64,000 nt of DNA from GCA-2733415 sp965178655 (GCA_965178655.1 OZ238266.1:1302001-1366000); one strand, 5' to 3'. Positions 44,298-53,471 are shown, numbered from the stretch's first letter. Notes: a model not told the origin generated them from the sequence alone. Numbers and translations are program-made.

Positions 44298-44936
44298 ATG
44301 TTTACTGACATGGCATCGGCAATTCCTGTAGGAATGTTTCTAGCTCTCGCTTTTGGGCCTGTCTTTTTTGTGCTATTAGAAACCAGTATTACAAAAGGCT
44401 TTCGTAGTGCAATAGTATTTGATTTTGGTGTAATTATAGCAGATATTGTATTTATATTAATTGCCTTTTATAGTACTTCGTCTATTTTAGATAGTATTAA
44501 AGACGACCCTAATTTACTTGTTTTTGGAGGCGTTTTACTAGCAGTCTACGGCATTATATCTTTCATAAAAACCTCAAAGTCTTATCGAAAAATCATTAAG
44601 GAACACCGCTGTGTTCAGGTTAAAAAAGATTACGGAAAATTGTTTCTAAAAGGATTTTTACTAAACTTTATTAATATAGGTGTGCTTGGCGGATGGATAG
44701 GAGCTCTTATTTTAGCAAAATCGGTTACAGATTCCACAAACGGTGTATTCTTGTATATAGGAATAGTATTGGCTACATACATTATAATTGATATTATTAA
44801 AATATTAGTCGCTAAAGAGTTAAAACACAAAGTTACTCCGCGGCTCGTATTTAAAATTAAAAAAATAATTAGCTTATTTATTATTGTAATAGGTTTGGTG
44901 CTTGTTTTGCAGCGGCTATTTCCGAAAATCATGTAA
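44298..44936 (+). CDS. LysE-family amino acid exporter
   Basis: 212 residues, about six membrane helices. IPVGMFLALAFGPVFFVLLETSITKGFRSA-type start (first 30 residues) with the Gly-Pro of the LysE signature, and a conserved FLKGFLLNFINIGVLGGWIG near 120. LysE proteins export amino acids or similar solutes; the substrate is unknown. If the mRNA is leaderless, translation starts at 44298; Met5 (44310) is the alternative. It is a single-gene unit. Confidence 0.88.
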   Translation: MFTDMASAIPVGMFLALAFGPVFFVLLETSITKGFRSAIVFDFGVIIADIVFILIAFYSTSSILDSIKDDPNLLVFGGVLLAVYGIISFIKTSKSYRKIIKEHRCVQVKKDYGKLFLKGFLLNFINIGVLGGWIGALILAKSVTDSTNGVFLYIGIVLATYIIIDIIKILVAKELKHKVTPRLVFKIKKIISLFIIVIGLVLVLQRLFPKIM

Positions 44937-45038
44937 CTAGTTAAAAAAATCAGGTTCGATCCTAAACGGCCTAAATTTATTTCAGGGTCTTTATAATATG
45001 AAGAATTACACTTTTTAGATAAAAACATATAAAATAAA

Positions 45039-45065
45039 AAAAGCACGCTATTAGCGTGCTTTTTT
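45039..45065 (-). terminator. Terminator shared by tRNA-Cys and the convergent LysE-family gene
   Basis: Stem GCACGCT/AGCGTGC with loop ATT, flanked by A and T runs that extend the stem to 12 pairs. It lies 4 bases past the tRNA 3' end on the minus strand and can act in both directions. Confidence 0.88.
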
Positions 45066-45069
45066 GTTG

Positions 45070-45140
45070 AGGTGTCGAGCGGATTCGAACCGCTGTAGAT
45101 GGTGTTGCAGACCACTGCCTAGCCACTCGGCCACGACACC
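45070..45140 (-). tRNA. tRNA-Cys (GCA)
   Basis: 71 bases on the minus strand form a full cloverleaf: acceptor GGTGTCG/CGACACC, D arm GCCG...GGC, anticodon stem GTGGT/ACCAT with loop CTGCAAC (anticodon GCA), T arm AGCGG-TTCGAAT-CCGCT, discriminator T as expected for tRNA-Cys. The CCA end is not encoded. Confidence 0.97.
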
Positions 45141-45155
45141 CTAATTAGGTGAAGG

Positions 45156-45163
45156 CAAATGTA
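45156..45163 (-). promoter_or_regulatory. Promoter of tRNA-Cys
   Basis: TACATTTG on the minus strand with TTG at 45183-45185, giving the ideal TTG-N19-TAnnTTTG. It is 15 bases before the tRNA 5' end. The TTG lies within the last codons of folB. Confidence 0.75.
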
Positions 45164-45178
45164 ACAAGATATTTTTAA

Positions 45179-45538
45179 TTAACAACGCTCTTCGCTTAAA
45201 AGAATGGTAACTTTTTCTACATTTCCGCCTATTGGAGGGTTGATTTTTGAAACCGAAACACTAGCATGACTCACTAAAGAACTCTCTTTGAATATTCTAG
45301 AGATAATTCGTTGTGCAACCGCTTCTAATAATTTTGAACGGATAGCCATTTCTTCTACAACAATACGGTTTAATAACACGTAATCTACAGTGTCATTTAA
45401 ATCATCTGTAGTAGCCGAAGTGTTTAAATCTGCCGTAACAGTTATTGTTACATTATAATCACTTCCTATACGCCCCTCTTCAACCAAGCAACCATGGTAG
45501 GCGTATACTTTAATGTTTTTAACGGTTATAATGCCCAT
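45179..45538 (-). CDS. folB: Dihydroneopterin aldolase
   Basis: 119 residues, the family size. It splits dihydroneopterin to 6-hydroxymethyl-dihydropterin in folate synthesis. IKVYAYHGCLVEEGRIG at the N-terminus has the conserved Tyr and His-Gly, DTVDYVLLNRIVVEEM is the substrate-binding middle, and LLEAVAQRI the catalytic-region helix. It follows pgk after 10 bases and is probably co-transcribed from the pgk promoter. Confidence 0.94.
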   Translation of the reverse strand: MGIITVKNIKVYAYHGCLVEEGRIGSDYNVTITVTADLNTSATTDDLNDTVDYVLLNRIVVEEMAIRSKLLEAVAQRIISRIFKESSLVSHASVSVSKINPPIGGNVEKVTILLSEERC

Positions 45539-45548
45539 AGATATTTTT

Positions 45549-46742
45549 TTATGATGGATTTATAATTGCTGCAATACCAGGTAATGTTTTACCTTCTAAG
45601 CTTTCTAGCATAGCCCCACCGCCAGTACTTACGTAACTTACATGGTCTGTAAATCCAAATTGTTTAGCTGCAGCAACAGAATCTCCTCCTCCAACTAATG
45701 AGAAGGCACCATTTTTAGTAGCTGCTACAATAGCGTTTCCTAAGGCAATTGTTCCTTTAGAAAAATTATCTAATTCAAACACTCCTAAAGGACCGTTCCA
45801 TAGAATAGTTTTTGACTCAGAAATAACTGAACTAAAAAGCGCATTTGTTTTTGGTCCTACATCTAATCCCATCCATCCGTCAGGTATTTTAGCAGTATCT
45901 ACAAATTGAGTATTTGCATCATTAGAAAATGCATCAGCAATAAGCGCATCAACAGGTAAATGAATCTGAACACCTTTTGCTTTTGCCTTTGCTAGAATAC
46001 TACGTGCCAAATCAAGATAATCATCTTCAACTAAAGAGTTTCCTATTTGTCCTCCTAAAGCTTTAATAAAGGTAAAAGTCATTCCTCCACCAATAATAAT
46101 ATGATTAACCTTGTCTAAAATATTTTCAATAATCGTAATTTTTGACGACACCTTAGCGCCTCCTAAAATTGCAGTAACAGGCTTTTCGCCACTAACCATT
46201 ACTTTCTGAATACTTTCTATTTCTTGGGCAAGTAAGCTTCCAAAACATTTTTGTGTTCCAAAATACTGTGCTACAACACTTGTTGAAGCGTGTGCTCTAT
46301 GTGCTGTACCAAAGGCATCATTAACATATACATCTCCTAATTTTGATAATTGTTCCGCAAACTTTTGATCTCCTTTTTTCTCTTCGTCATGAAAACGTAA
46401 GTTTTCTAGAAGAAGAATTTGTCCTTTCTCAAGTTTTGCTACGGCCGCTTCGGCTTCGGTACCAACGCAACTAGATACAAACTGTACAGAGACACCTATT
46501 TCTGCTTCAATAGCAGTGATAATATGTGCCAATGAAAATTCTTTTTGAACCCCTTTTGGGCGCCCTAAATGCGACATTAACACGCAACTTCCACCATCGT
46601 TTAATATTTTTTCTATAGTTGGCTTTGCTGCTTGAATTCGAGTAGCATCGGTTACTTGATGAGCATCGTTTAAAGGCACATTAAAATCTACGCGAATTAA
46701 TGCCTTTTTGTTGTTAAAGTTAAAGTCTTTTATGGTATTCAT
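45549..46742 (-). CDS. pgk: Phosphoglycerate kinase
   Basis: 397 residues from the ATG at 46742; an in-frame ATG 21 bases upstream sits almost on the promoter and adds MHKKTLF, not part of the fold. It makes ATP from 1,3-bisphosphoglycerate. RVDFNVPLND near 20, SHLGRPKG near 58, LLLENLRFHDEEKKGD near 110, and the nucleotide loop region WNGPLGVFE and LVGGGDSVAAAKQ near 320-360. Confidence 0.97.
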   Translation of the reverse strand: MNTIKDFNFNNKKALIRVDFNVPLNDAHQVTDATRIQAAKPTIEKILNDGGSCVLMSHLGRPKGVQKEFSLAHIITAIEAEIGVSVQFVSSCVGTEAEAAVAKLEKGQILLLENLRFHDEEKKGDQKFAEQLSKLGDVYVNDAFGTAHRAHASTSVVAQYFGTQKCFGSLLAQEIESIQKVMVSGEKPVTAILGGAKVSSKITIIENILDKVNHIIIGGGMTFTFIKALGGQIGNSLVEDDYLDLARSILAKAKAKGVQIHLPVDALIADAFSNDANTQFVDTAKIPDGWMGLDVGPKTNALFSSVISESKTILWNGPLGVFELDNFSKGTIALGNAIVAATKNGAFSLVGGGDSVAAAKQFGFTDHVSYVSTGGGAMLESLEGKTLPGIAAIINPS

Positions 46743-46760
46743 GAACAGTGTTTTTTTGTG

Positions 46761-46768
46761 CAAAGATA
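46761..46768 (-). promoter_or_regulatory. Predicted promoter -7 element for pgk-folB
   Basis: TATCTTTG on the minus strand, exact match, 18 bases before the pgk ATG at 46742. No clear -33 TTG. Confidence 0.6.
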
Positions 46769-46911
46769 CATATTTATATGAGTTCTTTATTCTAGTTAAT
46801 TTCTTTTCGAGTATTTTTAAAAAGCGTTTTTTGTGGAACTCCTAAACATGTTATTTTTAACAGCTTTCATTTTTTTACTAGCTTTATAAGCAGTAGTATT
46901 TAGTTGTTTAA

Positions 46912-46946
46912 ACTTCGGTATTCAATATTTAGTGTTCAATAGTTAA
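46912..46946. repeat. Degenerate 7-base tandem array, TTCA type, copy 2
   Basis: Reads in sevens as ACTTCGG, TATTCAA, TATTTAG, TGTTCAA, TAGTTAA. The flanking TTTAAA and phase match the array at 34070-34104. It lies between the divergent pgk and holB promoters; the rest of that 264-base spacer shows nothing else. Confidence 0.6.
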
Positions 46947-46994
46947 AAATTAATATTTTATACACGCTATAAAGAAGATAGTGTCAAAATACTG

Positions 46995-47002
46995 TATATT
47001 TG
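46995..47002 (+). promoter_or_regulatory. Predicted promoter -7 element for the DNA polymerase III delta-prime gene
   Basis: TATATTTG, exact match, ending 4 bases before the ATG at 47007. A leaderless mRNA is expected. Confidence 0.55.
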
Positions 47003-47006
47003 TGTA

Positions 47007-48137
47007 ATGGATTTTAACAAAATAATAGGGCAAAAGCACTTAGTAAATCATTTAAAAACAAGTGCCAATAACGGACGAATTCCTCATGCGCAATTATTTG
47101 TAGGTCCTGAAGGAAGCGGTACGTTAGCAACAGCAGTAGCATATGCGCGTTACGTTTTATGTGGTGAAGAAAACAACGCTTGTATGGTAAAGGCAGACAA
47201 TCTTTCTCACCCTGATTTACATTTTGCCTTTCCAGTGGCAACAAACGATAAAGTAAAACGGCATGCGGTTAGCAATCTGTTTTTAGAAGACTGGCGAAAC
47301 TTTGTAAAAGAACAGCCTTATGGCAATTTATTTGATTGGTACAAGGAAATAGGAGTAGAAAAAAAACAAGGCCAAATTGGCGTTGATGAGTCTTTAGACA
47401 TCGTTAAAAAACTAGCCTTAAAATCTTACGAAGGCGGATACAAGATTATGATTATTTGGGCTGCAGAAAAAATGAATAATGCAGCAGCCAATAAACTTTT
47501 AAAGCTCATAGAGGAACCTCCTGAAAAAACTGTTTTTATACTAATAACAGAAGATGAGGAGCAAATTATAAGCACCATACAATCGCGCTGTCAGGTATTG
47601 CATTTTCCGCCATTGGCAGAAAAAGATATTGTAGATGAGCTAGAAGCTAATTTTCAAATAACAACTACTGAAGCAACTAAAATAGCACATCAAGCTAATG
47701 GAAATTATAACAAAGCACTAGATGTATTGCACCATGACTCTGAAGATATTTTATTTGAAAAATGGTTTATTACATGGGTGCGTTCGGCGTTTAAAGCTAA
47801 AGGAAATAAAGCAGCTATTAATGATCTAATAGCTTGGAGTGAAGACATTGCTAAGTCTGGAAGAGAAACACAAAAACAATTTTTAAAATATTGCTTGCAT
47901 TTTTTTAGACAGGCATTACTACAAAATTATACAGCTACAGATTTGGTGTTTATAGAAACCGAAACTCCAAATTTTTCTTTAGAGAAATTCGCACCATTTG
48001 TACACGGCAATAATATAATAGATATTACAACAGCGCTTAATGATGCCATATATCATATAGAACGAAATGCTAATGCTAAAATAGTATTGACCGATTTATC
48101 TATAAAATTGACCAGACTATTACACAAAAAACAATAA
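47007..48137 (+). CDS. holB: DNA polymerase III subunit delta-prime (clamp loader)
   Basis: 376 residues. AAA+ clamp-loader fold: GQKHLVNHLKTSANNGRIPHA at the N-terminus, a loop GPEGSGTLATA near 29-39 in which the usual P-loop Lys is Thr, so ATP binding is unlikely (as for delta-prime in general), IIWAAEKMNNAAANKLLKLIEEPP near 152 with the delta-prime signature, and STIQSRCQVLHFPPL (SRC motif) near 192. It helps load the sliding clamp at replication forks. Confidence 0.9.
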   Translation: MDFNKIIGQKHLVNHLKTSANNGRIPHAQLFVGPEGSGTLATAVAYARYVLCGEENNACMVKADNLSHPDLHFAFPVATNDKVKRHAVSNLFLEDWRNFVKEQPYGNLFDWYKEIGVEKKQGQIGVDESLDIVKKLALKSYEGGYKIMIIWAAEKMNNAAANKLLKLIEEPPEKTVFILITEDEEQIISTIQSRCQVLHFPPLAEKDIVDELEANFQITTTEATKIAHQANGNYNKALDVLHHDSEDILFEKWFITWVRSAFKAKGNKAAINDLIAWSEDIAKSGRETQKQFLKYCLHFFRQALLQNYTATDLVFIETETPNFSLEKFAPFVHGNNIIDITTALNDAIYHIERNANAKIVLTDLSIKLTRLLHKKQ

Positions 48138-48141
48138 ACAC

Positions 48142-48444
48142 ATGAAAAATATATGCTTCTTATTAGTTATTAGCATGGTTATGATTGCCTGTACTAAGAA
48201 CGATATAGTAAACAAAAATGTAGAGGCTTCTTGCGGACAATGTCAATTTCAAATGCAAGGAAAAGGCTGTGATTTAGCAGTTAAAATAAACGGAAAAGGT
48301 TATTATGTTGAAGGCACTAATATTGACGACCATGGTGATGCACATGCGTCTAACGGATTTTGCGAAGCCATAAGAACCGCGACAGTTTCAGGAAACATTA
48401 TAAACAACAAATTTGTAGCCACATCATTTAAGCTAAAGGATTAA
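48142..48444 (+). CDS. DUF6370 family lipoprotein
   Basis: 100 residues. Lipoprotein signal VMIACTKND with Cys17 as the likely anchor. The mature domain has ASCGQCQFQMQGKGCDLAV, GKGYYVEGT and DDHGDAHASNGFCEA: four cysteines and histidines that could bind metal or form disulfides. I recognise the family as DUF6370; function unknown. It starts 4 bases after holB and a terminator follows. Confidence 0.8.
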   Translation: MKNICFLLVISMVMIACTKNDIVNKNVEASCGQCQFQMQGKGCDLAVKINGKGYYVEGTNIDDHGDAHASNGFCEAIRTATVSGNIINNKFVATSFKLKD

Positions 48445-48506
48445 TGTTATGACCATAACAGAATCATTTAAAAATGTAGCAGTAATCTAGCTATAAATAT
48501 TTTTTC

Positions 48507-48536
48507 AAAAGCACTCCAAATCGGAGTGCTTTTTTT
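48507..48536 (+). terminator. Rho-independent terminator after the DUF6370 gene
   Basis: AAAAGCACTCC, loop AAATC, GGAGTGCTTTT and a T run. Confidence 0.9.
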
Positions 48537-48547
48537 ACCTTTACTTT

Positions 48548-51295
48548 ATGCAAAACTTTATATCTACTTGTTTACAAAAAATACTATCTAATAGTGCCAA
48601 TCCAATTAGCAAATCAGTATTTGTAGTGCCTAGCAAGCGTGCAGGAGTATTCCTAAAAAAGGAGTTAAGCAACCAATGTAATGCAACCATGTTCTTGCCT
48701 AAAATAATTAGTATAGAAACATTTATTGAAGAGGTTTCAGGAATTAAAGCAAGTACAGGTCTAGAAACTATGTTTGCGTTTTATAAAGTGTATAGTGAGT
48801 TGATTCCTACAGCGCAGAAAGAGCCTTTTGAAACGTTTTCAAAATGGGCACAACTGCTATTACATGATTTTAATGAGATTGATCGTTACAGAATAGACGC
48901 CAAACCTTTTTTTAAGAATTTGTCAGATATCAAACAAATAGAAAATTGGTCGCCTAATGAAACCCCAACGCCACTAATTCAAGAGTATTTAGGCTTTTGG
49001 GAAAATGCATATCACTATTATGATAAGTTGCAGCAAGAATTATTGCAACAGGGTATAGGTTATCAAGGACTTGTATATAGAGAAGCTTCTTCACAGATAG
49101 AACACTATATACAAAGCAATACTGCGCATCATTATTTTCTTGGGTTTAATGCGTTAAATGCTTCCGAAGAACTTATTTTTCAAGAGTTAATACAGCAACA
49201 GCGAGCTACGGTTTTTTGGGATATAGACCAAGTGTTCATGGCTTCTAATACAAATAATGCGAGCCATTTTTTAAGACAATACAAGAAGGAGTGGAAAACT
49301 GATGTACAATCAGAATTCTCTATTGTTTCTTCACACTTCTCTGACCCAAAAAATATAGACCTAATAGGCATACCTAAAAATATAGGCCAGGTAAAAAAAG
49401 TAGGAGAAATACTGAGTCATTTATCGGCTTTAGAGCTTAAAGAGACAGCAGTAGTTTTAGGAGATGAGAGTTTGCTAATACCACTACTAAACTCCTTGCC
49501 AAAAAACATTACAGACATTAATATTACTATGGGAATGGCCTTAAAAGACATTCCGTTAACGGCCTTTTTTGAAAGTATTTTTCAGTTGTATGTTAAAAAA
49601 ACAGGAAGTACCTTCTACTATAAAAAAATACTCAACTTACTACATAATAATTACACAAAAATCCTTTTTGGAACTGCGGTTGTAGATAGAATTATAGCAG
49701 ATATTCAACAAAATAATAGCATACATATTTCATTAGCATTACTAGAAAAAATCACACCATTGCCACCGTTACTAAAAGACTTATTATTACTGTCTTCATT
49801 AGATGTATTGCAAAATGTTTCGGTGTTTAAACAAGTAATACTAACCTTAAAAAACCATTTTTCTAAGCATGAAAATACTCTTTTAGAGCAAGAATATTTA
49901 TTTCGTTTTAATGAAGTGTTTAATAATTTATCACAACTTCAACAGAAGCACAAATCAATAGAAAGCATAACCGCTTTTTATCAAATTTATAAAGAGCTGC
50001 TTAGCACACAAACACTTGATTTTAGAGGAGAACCTGTGCAAGGACTGCAAATTATGGGAATGCTAGAATCACGAGTATTAGACTTTAAACGTGTTATTAT
50101 AACATCGGTTAATGAGGGCATATTACCATCAGGAAAAAGTCAGAATTCTTTTATTCCGTTTGACTTAAAAAAGGACTTTAAACTGCCTACATTTTTCGAT
50201 AAAGACGCAGTATATGCCTATCACTTTTTTAGGCTGTTACAACGCGCTACAGACGTACATTTAATATATAACACAGAAGCAGGGTCTTTAAATTCAGGAG
50301 AAAAAAGCAGGTTTTTATTACAATTAGAAGCGTTTAATATTAAAAACCATAACATAAGCCACCAACGTAGTGCGCCAACTATTTTGCCTACCTCAACAGT
50401 GTTTCAGGCGGTTGAAAAAGATGAGCAAGTTATGCTGCGTTTGTCCGAAATTGCCAAAGCAGGATTTTCCCCGTCGGCATTAACAAACTATATTAGAAAT
50501 CCGCTTGAGTTTTACCATCAACGCATACTAAAATTGTATGATGATGATGAGGTTGAAGAAACAGTTGCTGCCAATACTATTGGTACTATTGTACATGAAA
50601 CTCTAAAAGCATTTTATAAGCCTTTAGAGAATCAGATTCTTACTGTTGAAATGATAAAAAAAATGCAGCAAGACACCGAAAAAGAGGTTTTTGTACAGTT
50701 TGAAAAGGAATTTAAAAAAGGAGACATTTCAAAAGGGAAGAACCTTATAAGTGTTCATATTGTTAAGCGATATATTTCAAATTTTTTAAAAACAGAAATT
50801 AGCTTAATAGAAAATAGCAATGAGGTAATTATTAGAAAAATTGAAAGTAAGTTAACCAAAAAGTTAGACATTCCGGCGTTAGACTTTCCGGTATATATAA
50901 AGGGGGAAGTAGATAGAGTTGATGAGGTTGATGGGGTGTTGAGAATTATTGATTATAAAACAGGAAAAGTAGAACGATCAAAAGTAGAAATAGTAGATTG
51001 GAATGCCATAACAACAGATTATGACAGCTATAAAAACCCTTTTCAAATACTATGCTATGCCTATATGTTAACAGATTTATTTGCCACTGTTTCTAGTGTA
51101 GAAACAGGGATAATTTCTTTTAAAAACCTAAAAGCAGGGTTTCTAAAATTTGCTAAAAAAGACAAAACAGGTAATGGTGCTATAAAAGACACACAGGTTA
51201 CCCAAGAAACACTTGAGTATTTTACAGCAGAACTTTGTGCATTAATTGTTGAAATATGTAATATAAACATTCCTTTTACCGAAAAAGAAGTATAA
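48548..51295 (+). CDS. AddB-like protein with RecB-family PD-(D/E)XK nuclease
   Basis: 915 residues. The N-terminal two thirds look like the inactive-helicase half of AddB (VFVVPSKRAGVFLKKEL near 25; QGLQIMGMLESRVLDFKRV near 498). The C-terminal nuclease is intact by motif: AANTIGTIVHETL near 675 has the RecB-type His, and Asp789, Asp802 and Lys804 form the PD-(D/E)XK set (GEVDRV, IIDYKTGK). It should work with an AddA helicase-nuclease in double-strand break repair, but no addA is in the window. A near -7 motif (TACCTTTA) ends 4 bases before the ATG. Confidence 0.85.
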   Translation: MQNFISTCLQKILSNSANPISKSVFVVPSKRAGVFLKKELSNQCNATMFLPKIISIETFIEEVSGIKASTGLETMFAFYKVYSELIPTAQKEPFETFSKWAQLLLHDFNEIDRYRIDAKPFFKNLSDIKQIENWSPNETPTPLIQEYLGFWENAYHYYDKLQQELLQQGIGYQGLVYREASSQIEHYIQSNTAHHYFLGFNALNASEELIFQELIQQQRATVFWDIDQVFMASNTNNASHFLRQYKKEWKTDVQSEFSIVSSHFSDPKNIDLIGIPKNIGQVKKVGEILSHLSALELKETAVVLGDESLLIPLLNSLPKNITDINITMGMALKDIPLTAFFESIFQLYVKKTGSTFYYKKILNLLHNNYTKILFGTAVVDRIIADIQQNNSIHISLALLEKITPLPPLLKDLLLLSSLDVLQNVSVFKQVILTLKNHFSKHENTLLEQEYLFRFNEVFNNLSQLQQKHKSIESITAFYQIYKELLSTQTLDFRGEPVQGLQIMGMLESRVLDFKRVIITSVNEGILPSGKSQNSFIPFDLKKDFKLPTFFDKDAVYAYHFFRLLQRATDVHLIYNTEAGSLNSGEKSRFLLQLEAFNIKNHNISHQRSAPTILPTSTVFQAVEKDEQVMLRLSEIAKAGFSPSALTNYIRNPLEFYHQRILKLYDDDEVEETVAANTIGTIVHETLKAFYKPLENQILTVEMIKKMQQDTEKEVFVQFEKEFKKGDISKGKNLISVHIVKRYISNFLKTEISLIENSNEVIIRKIESKLTKKLDIPALDFPVYIKGEVDRVDEVDGVLRIIDYKTGKVERSKVEIVDWNAITTDYDSYKNPFQILCYAYMLTDLFATVSSVETGIISFKNLKAGFLKFAKKDKTGNGAIKDTQVTQETLEYFTAELCALIVEICNINIPFTEKEV

Positions 51296-51297
51296 TT

Positions 51298-52137
51298 ATG
51301 ATAAAAAACACCCATGTAATTTCAGGAGTTCATCAAAAACCAATTGTGTTAGACGTTTCTTATTTAAAGAATAATGCGCCTAAACCCATTGTTGTTTTTT
51401 GTCATGGTTATAAGGGGTTTAAAGACTGGGGTTGTTGGAATAATATGGCAGAAACACTAGCTAGGGCAGGCGTGTTTTTTTTGAAATTTAATTTTTCTCA
51501 TAACGGAGGCACAGTTGAGCAACCTATAGACTTTCCAGATTTAGAGGCTTTCGGGCATAATAATTTCATTAAAGAATTAGACGATCTAGAATCGGTTATT
51601 TCATGGATTTCAAAACCGAATAACCCTTATAAATTAGATGTAAATACCCGAGACATCATTTTAATAGGCCATTCAAGAGGTGGTGGAATAGTAACTATTA
51701 AAGCCTCTGAAAACACGAAAATAACAAAACTTATAAGCTTGGCAGGCGTATCGGATTATAAATCAAGATTTCCGGCAGGAGAGGCTTTGGCACACTGGAA
51801 AAAAGAGGGTGTTGCCTACATAGAAAATACCCGAACAAAGCAAAAAATGCCACACTACTTTCAGTTTCATACTAATTTTTTTGAAAATGAAGAACGACTA
51901 ACCATATCAAAAGCAGCCAAGAAACTCAATATACCACACTTAGTAATTCACGGTACTGCAGATGAAACCGTGCCTTTTAAAGAAGCCGAAAAATTGCACA
52001 GCTGGTCTAAGAACAGCAGATTAATATCATTAGCTAATGCAAACCATGTGCTTGGGGGGTCGCACCCTTGGAACGCCACTAGATTACCAGAAGATTTAAA
52101 TAAAGCTATAAATGAGATTTTGGCGTTTATTGCCTAA
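51298..52137 (+). CDS. Alpha/beta hydrolase
   Basis: 279 residues, no signal peptide. VVFCHGYKGFKDWG near 32 (oxyanion HG), nucleophile Ser in IGHSRGGG near 125, Asp in HGTADETVPF near 222 and His in ANANHVLGGSHPW near 250. The catalytic triad is therefore complete. Substrate unknown; serine hydrolase or dipeptidyl-peptidase-like fold. It starts 2 bases after the AddB-like gene and is probably co-transcribed. Confidence 0.88.
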   Translation: MIKNTHVISGVHQKPIVLDVSYLKNNAPKPIVVFCHGYKGFKDWGCWNNMAETLARAGVFFLKFNFSHNGGTVEQPIDFPDLEAFGHNNFIKELDDLESVISWISKPNNPYKLDVNTRDIILIGHSRGGGIVTIKASENTKITKLISLAGVSDYKSRFPAGEALAHWKKEGVAYIENTRTKQKMPHYFQFHTNFFENEERLTISKAAKKLNIPHLVIHGTADETVPFKEAEKLHSWSKNSRLISLANANHVLGGSHPWNATRLPEDLNKAINEILAFIA

Positions 52138-52157
52138 CACACATACTGCTATCAATT

Positions 52158-53471
52158 TTGAACCTAAGTTTTAAAAATATTAATAAAATAGCCATACCGG
52201 CATTAATAGCTGGCCTTGCCGAACCTATTATTTCGGCAACAGACTTGGCAATTATCGGAAACCTGCCATCACATAGCGCGCAGGCAGCTGCGGCAGTTGG
52301 AATAGTATCGGTATTTCTTAATGCTTTAATATGGATGTTGGGGCAAAGCCGTAGCGCTATATCCTCCATCATGTCTCAGTACCTTGGTAAAGGTAAATTA
52401 GATGAGGTAAAAAACCTGCCTATTCAAGCCATAGCAATTATTGTAATTATCAGTATACTAATTTTAGGAGTTACCTATCCGTTTGCACGAGACATATTTA
52501 GCCTTTATAACGCTACAGGACTCATATTAGATTACTGCGAATCCTACTACCAAATACGCATATTAGGTTTTCCGTTATTACTGGTAACCTTTGCTATTAT
52601 TGGTACTTTTAGAGGGCTACAAAACACATATTACCCAATGCTTATTGCCATAACAGGCTTGCTTGTTAATTTACTGTTAGATGTTATATTGGTTTTTGGT
52701 ATTAACGGGTATATCCCTCCAATGGGTCTAGAAGGCGCTGCTTATGCAAGTGTAATTTCTCAGGGTGTAATGTTGTTACTGGCCATTTATTTTTTAATAT
52801 CAAAAACAACTGTTTCATTACGTTTTTCATGGCCTTTACATAAAGAAATAAGCACCTTACTGGTTATGATTTTAAATCTTTTTGTAAGAACATTAGCCTT
52901 AAATATTGCACTAAATATTTCTAGCTATTTTGCTACAGGATACGGCGTGGCTCATATTAATGCTTTTACAATAGCCTTAAATATTTGGTTTATTTGCGCC
53001 TTTGTTATTGATGGTTATGCCAGTGCAGGAAATATATTAGCCGGAAAATTATATGGTGCTCAGTCATTTGAACAACTCGTAATTTTACAAAAGAAACTAA
53101 CAAAATATGCCATTGTTGTAGGCCTACTATTATTTGTAGTAGGTATAGCGTTTTATTACCCAATAGGACGATTATATTCTAATAATGAGTTGGTAAGAGA
53201 GCAGTTTTATAATACATTTTGGATGGCTATTATCATGCAGCCACTTTGCGCAGTAGCATTTATTTATGATGGTATGTATAAAGGCATGGGAAAAATGAAA
53301 AAACTGAGAAACGTATTATTAATAGCTACTTTTTTAGGGTTTATTCCGGTAATACTTATTGCAGATTACGCCAATCTTCAACTATATGGTGTCTGGATTG
53401 CCTTTTTTGTTTGGATTGCACTAAGAGCTGGGCTACTAAAAACCGATTTTAAACGGTTAATATCTAGTTAA
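52158..53471 (+). CDS. MATE-family efflux transporter
   Basis: 437 residues with twelve membrane segments. ALIAGLAEPIISATDLAIIGNL near the N-terminus and the duplicated half with NIALNISSYFATGYGVAHINAF fit the MATE multidrug/Na+ antiporter family. The start is a TTG at 52158; no in-frame ATG or GTG lies between it and the previous gene, and the next Met is inside the fold. Substrate unknown. Confidence 0.88.
   Translation: MNLSFKNINKIAIPALIAGLAEPIISATDLAIIGNLPSHSAQAAAAVGIVSVFLNALIWMLGQSRSAISSIMSQYLGKGKLDEVKNLPIQAIAIIVIISILILGVTYPFARDIFSLYNATGLILDYCESYYQIRILGFPLLLVTFAIIGTFRGLQNTYYPMLIAITGLLVNLLLDVILVFGINGYIPPMGLEGAAYASVISQGVMLLLAIYFLISKTTVSLRFSWPLHKEISTLLVMILNLFVRTLALNIALNISSYFATGYGVAHINAFTIALNIWFICAFVIDGYASAGNILAGKLYGAQSFEQLVILQKKLTKYAIVVGLLLFVVGIAFYYPIGRLYSNNELVREQFYNTFWMAIIMQPLCAVAFIYDGMYKGMGKMKKLRNVLLIATFLGFIPVILIADYANLQLYGVWIAFFVWIALRAGLLKTDFKRLISS

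Noticed and set aside
44630..45115. 161-codon minus-strand frame across the LysE-family gene and tRNA-Cys
   Set aside because: It would read through a terminator and a tRNA; not a plausible gene.
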